A stretch of DNA of 64,000 nucleotides from NCBI RefSeq assembly GCF_001661965.1, contig NZ_LYWZ01000028.1, positions 124,001 to 188,000 of the forward strand, read 5' to 3'. A program made the translations under genes and the position numbers. This DNA comes from Croceicoccus mobilis. Lineage in GTDB: Bacteria > Pseudomonadota > Alphaproteobacteria > Sphingomonadales > Sphingomonadaceae. Shown here piece after piece: positions 62,411 to 64,000 of this stretch; the first letter of the stretch is position 1; every line of letters starts with the position of its first letter. The notes below the pieces were generated by a model. That model had not been told where the DNA came from. It did not search any database and worked only from the letters and a program-made list of their open reading frames with translations.

Positions 62411-63595
62411 ATGCACATGGTCAGCCCCGATTACGACGCGATCATTCTGGGCGCAGGCGCGGCCGGCATGATGTGCGCTATGCGCGCCGCCCAGCGTGGC
62501 CGCCGCGTGCTGGTGGTCGAACGCAATGACGCGCCGGGTCGCAAGATCCTAATTTCGGGCGGGGGGCGGTGCAATTTTACCAATATCCATACCGCGCCCG
62601 ATCGCTTCCTCTCTTCCAATCCGCATTTCGTGAAATCGGCCTTGAGCCGCTACACACCGCGCGATTTCCTTGCGCTGGTGGAAGCACATGGCATCGCATG
62701 GCACGAAAAGACATTGGGCCAGCTATTCTGCGACGGCTCCGCGCGGCAGATCGTCGACATGCTGGTCGAGGAAGTGACCAGGGCGGGCGGCGAATTCGCG
62801 TTTGGGCAAGAGGTGGAGGCCGTCACTCATGACGGCGAAGCGTTCACCGTCCGCACGCAAGCGGGTGAGGTCAGCGCCCCTGCGCTGGTGATCGCCACGG
62901 GCGGCCCCTCGATCCCCAAATTGGGTGCGAGCGGCTTCGCCTATGACCTCGCGCGTCAGTTCGGGCTGAAAGTGGTGGAGCCGCGCCCGGCGCTGGTGCC
63001 GCTGACGCTGGCGGGTGATGACCTGCTTTTCCGCGAATTATCCGGCGTATCGAGCGAGGTCGTGGCCAGTGCGAAAAAAGCGAAATTTCGCGAGGCCGCG
63101 CTGTTTACCCATCGCGGGCTTTCGGGCCCTGCTATCCTGCAGATTTCCAGCCATTGGTATCCCGGCGAAAGCATCGCCATCGACTTCTTCCCCGATCTTC
63201 CGGCCGACTGGCTGATCGCGGCAAAGCGTGAACAGCCGCGCCGCCGGTTCGACGATCTGCTGGGCGAAATGCTCCCGGCGCGACTGGCGGGCGTGCTGGC
63301 GGAGAAGCTGGAGCTGGACGGCCCGCTTCAGGAACTGGCCGACAAGAAACTGCGCGCGGCGCAAGAGCGGCTTAAACGCTGGCCGTTCACGCCCAATGGC
63401 AGCGAGGGTTTCGCCAAGGCCGAAGTGACGGTGGGGGGCATCGCCACCGCCGAACTATCGTCGCAGACGATGGAGGCGAAAAAGCGCCCCGGCCTTTACG
63501 CCATTGGCGAGGCGGTGGACGTGACCGGCTGGCTGGGCGGGTATAATTTCCAATGGGCATGGGCATCGGGCCATGCCTGCGGCGAAGCGCTTTAG
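62411..63595 (+). CDS. HI0933/YhiN-family NAD(P)/FAD-dependent oxidoreductase
   Basis: A 394-residue flavoprotein of the HI0933 family, often annotated as aminoacetone oxidase-like. The Rossmann motif is DAIILGAGAAGMMCAMRAAQRGRRVLVVERN, followed by PGRKILISGGGRCNFTN, the family's signature loop, and ALVIATGGPSIPKLGASGFAYDLA. The C-terminal AIGEAVDVTGWLGGYNFQWAWASGHACGEAL closes the FAD fold. The SD is GCGGGGC before 62411; an ATG two codons later is possible. It ends in a 4-base overlap with the convergent TPR gene. Confidence 0.9.
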   Translation: MHMVSPDYDAIILGAGAAGMMCAMRAAQRGRRVLVVERNDAPGRKILISGGGRCNFTNIHTAPDRFLSSNPHFVKSALSRYTPRDFLALVEAHGIAWHEKTLGQLFCDGSARQIVDMLVEEVTRAGGEFAFGQEVEAVTHDGEAFTVRTQAGEVSAPALVIATGGPSIPKLGASGFAYDLARQFGLKVVEPRPALVPLTLAGDDLLFRELSGVSSEVVASAKKAKFREAALFTHRGLSGPAILQISSHWYPGESIAIDFFPDLPADWLIAAKREQPRRRFDDLLGEMLPARLAGVLAEKLELDGPLQELADKKLRAAQERLKRWPFTPNGSEGFAKAEVTVGGIATAELSSQTMEAKKRPGLYAIGEAVDVTGWLGGYNFQWAWASGHACGEAL

Positions 63596-64000
63596 TCCGC
63601 ACTCTGGCCTGAAGGCAGGCCCAGTCGCGCAAAATCGCTGCACATGCGCTGCCGCATCGCCGCCGGATAGGCGAGCGCGTTTTCAAGGCTGGCGACCGTC
63701 AGATCCGGATAGTGACGCCGCACTTCGTTCAGCGCCGCGCGGGCGGCGCGGTCCTGCCCCATGGCGGCATGGGCGGAGGCGAGATGGCGATAGATCCAGG
63801 TCGCGCTCGGCCTTTCGCGCAGGGCGCGGTGATAATGGGCGATGGCGGCTTCGTGATCGTCCGAAAGCTCGCAAGCAGATCCCAGCCCTGCATGGACGTT
63901 GAAGTTCATCGGGTCGAAAGGGCTGAGACGCAGGGCCCGCTGCAGCGCCTTGCGCGCCTTGGCCGGGCGACCGCAATAGACTTCCAGCCAGCCGAGGCGT
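63592..64000 (-). CDS. TPR-repeat protein, C-terminal fragment
   Basis: The frame is open to the right edge, so the start is outside the window. About 135 C-terminal residues are seen: RLGWLEVYCGRPAKARKALQR then RALRLSPFDPMNFNVHAGLG and HEAAIAHYHRALRERPSAT, i.e. tetratricopeptide repeats, followed by AAMGQDRAARAALNEVRRHYPDLTVASLENA. This arrangement is common at the end of class III adenylate cyclase or winged-helix regulators with TPRs, which is a guess because the diagnostic N terminus is missing. ATG at 63909 is internal to the frame and is not taken as the start. Confidence 0.7.
   Translation of the reverse strand, partial: RLGWLEVYCGRPAKARKALQRALRLSPFDPMNFNVHAGLGSACELSDDHEAAIAHYHRALRERPSATWIYRHLASAHAAMGQDRAARAALNEVRRHYPDLTVASLENALAYPAAMRQRMCSDFARLGLPSGQSAD

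Overview
The window is a high-GC chromosomal segment of an alphaproteobacterium, most likely order Sphingomonadales and probably near the Erythrobacteraceae. This rests on gene content, since no rRNA is present. The indicators are a CrtZ carotenoid hydroxylase, two large TonB-dependent receptors, a phytase with its own receptor, the alphaproteobacterial F1-ATPase zeta subunit (DUF1476), an NDUFS4-like complex I subunit and several sphingomonad-type tiny proteins. Nothing looks like a prophage, transposon or CRISPR array. One gene (57336-57998) is clearly poorer in GC than its neighbours.

Layout. 1-686: end of a cysteine desulfurase gene and a [2Fe-2S] ferredoxin. 929-17359: a type I secretion and surface-adhesin locus. 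A LapG-like periplasmic cysteine protease faces a minus-strand series that runs giant 2969-residue repeat adhesin, OmpA-like lipid- or wall-associated protein, TolC-like outer membrane channel, LapB-like ABC exporter, SleB-type wall hydrolase and HlyD adaptor. 17932-29590: housekeeping and stress genes (DJ-1/PfpI, DUF4349, parC, a Bcr/CflA transporter, dinB, Nudix, pgl, VOC, putP, typA). 29911-38271: TonB receptor, DUF805 protein, a YbbAP-type ABC pair, a TesA-like esterase and recF. 38419-38839: a sigma-54 type promoter followed by a 46-residue peptide gene and a PspC gene. 38874-40198: YhhQ, tRNA-Arg(TCT) and a small gene. 40501-44270: an isoquinoline 1-oxidoreductase-type molybdenum hydroxylase (IorA/IorB) with a LysR regulator. 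44302-47356: a secreted PHP/CehA-like protein and small proteins. 47472-51540: phytase and TonB receptor behind a good candidate Pho box. 51645-56007: Grx4, BolA, DUF1476, leuD, leuC and small genes. 56085-64000: crtZ, a low-GC TPR-like gene, chorismate mutase, a polyprenyl synthase, hrpB, an NDUFS4-like subunit, the SRP RNA, a HI0933-family flavoprotein and the end of a TPR protein.

How the parts work together. The exporter (HlyD, ABC, TolC) should carry the giant adhesin to the surface, where an N-terminal retention module would hold it in the TolC channel. The LapG-like protease is the expected release enzyme, but no LapD-type c-di-GMP receptor lies in the window and the expected dialanine cleavage motif is not visible in the adhesin. 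The phytase and its TonB receptor form a unit for obtaining phosphate from phytate, and four 11-bp-spaced PhoB-like half-sites lie upstream. Grx4 and BolA are a classic interacting Fe-S/redox pair.

Limits: family assignments come from reading motifs and lengths by eye. No database search or structure prediction was run. Start codons were chosen from Shine-Dalgarno sequences, signal peptides and overlaps.
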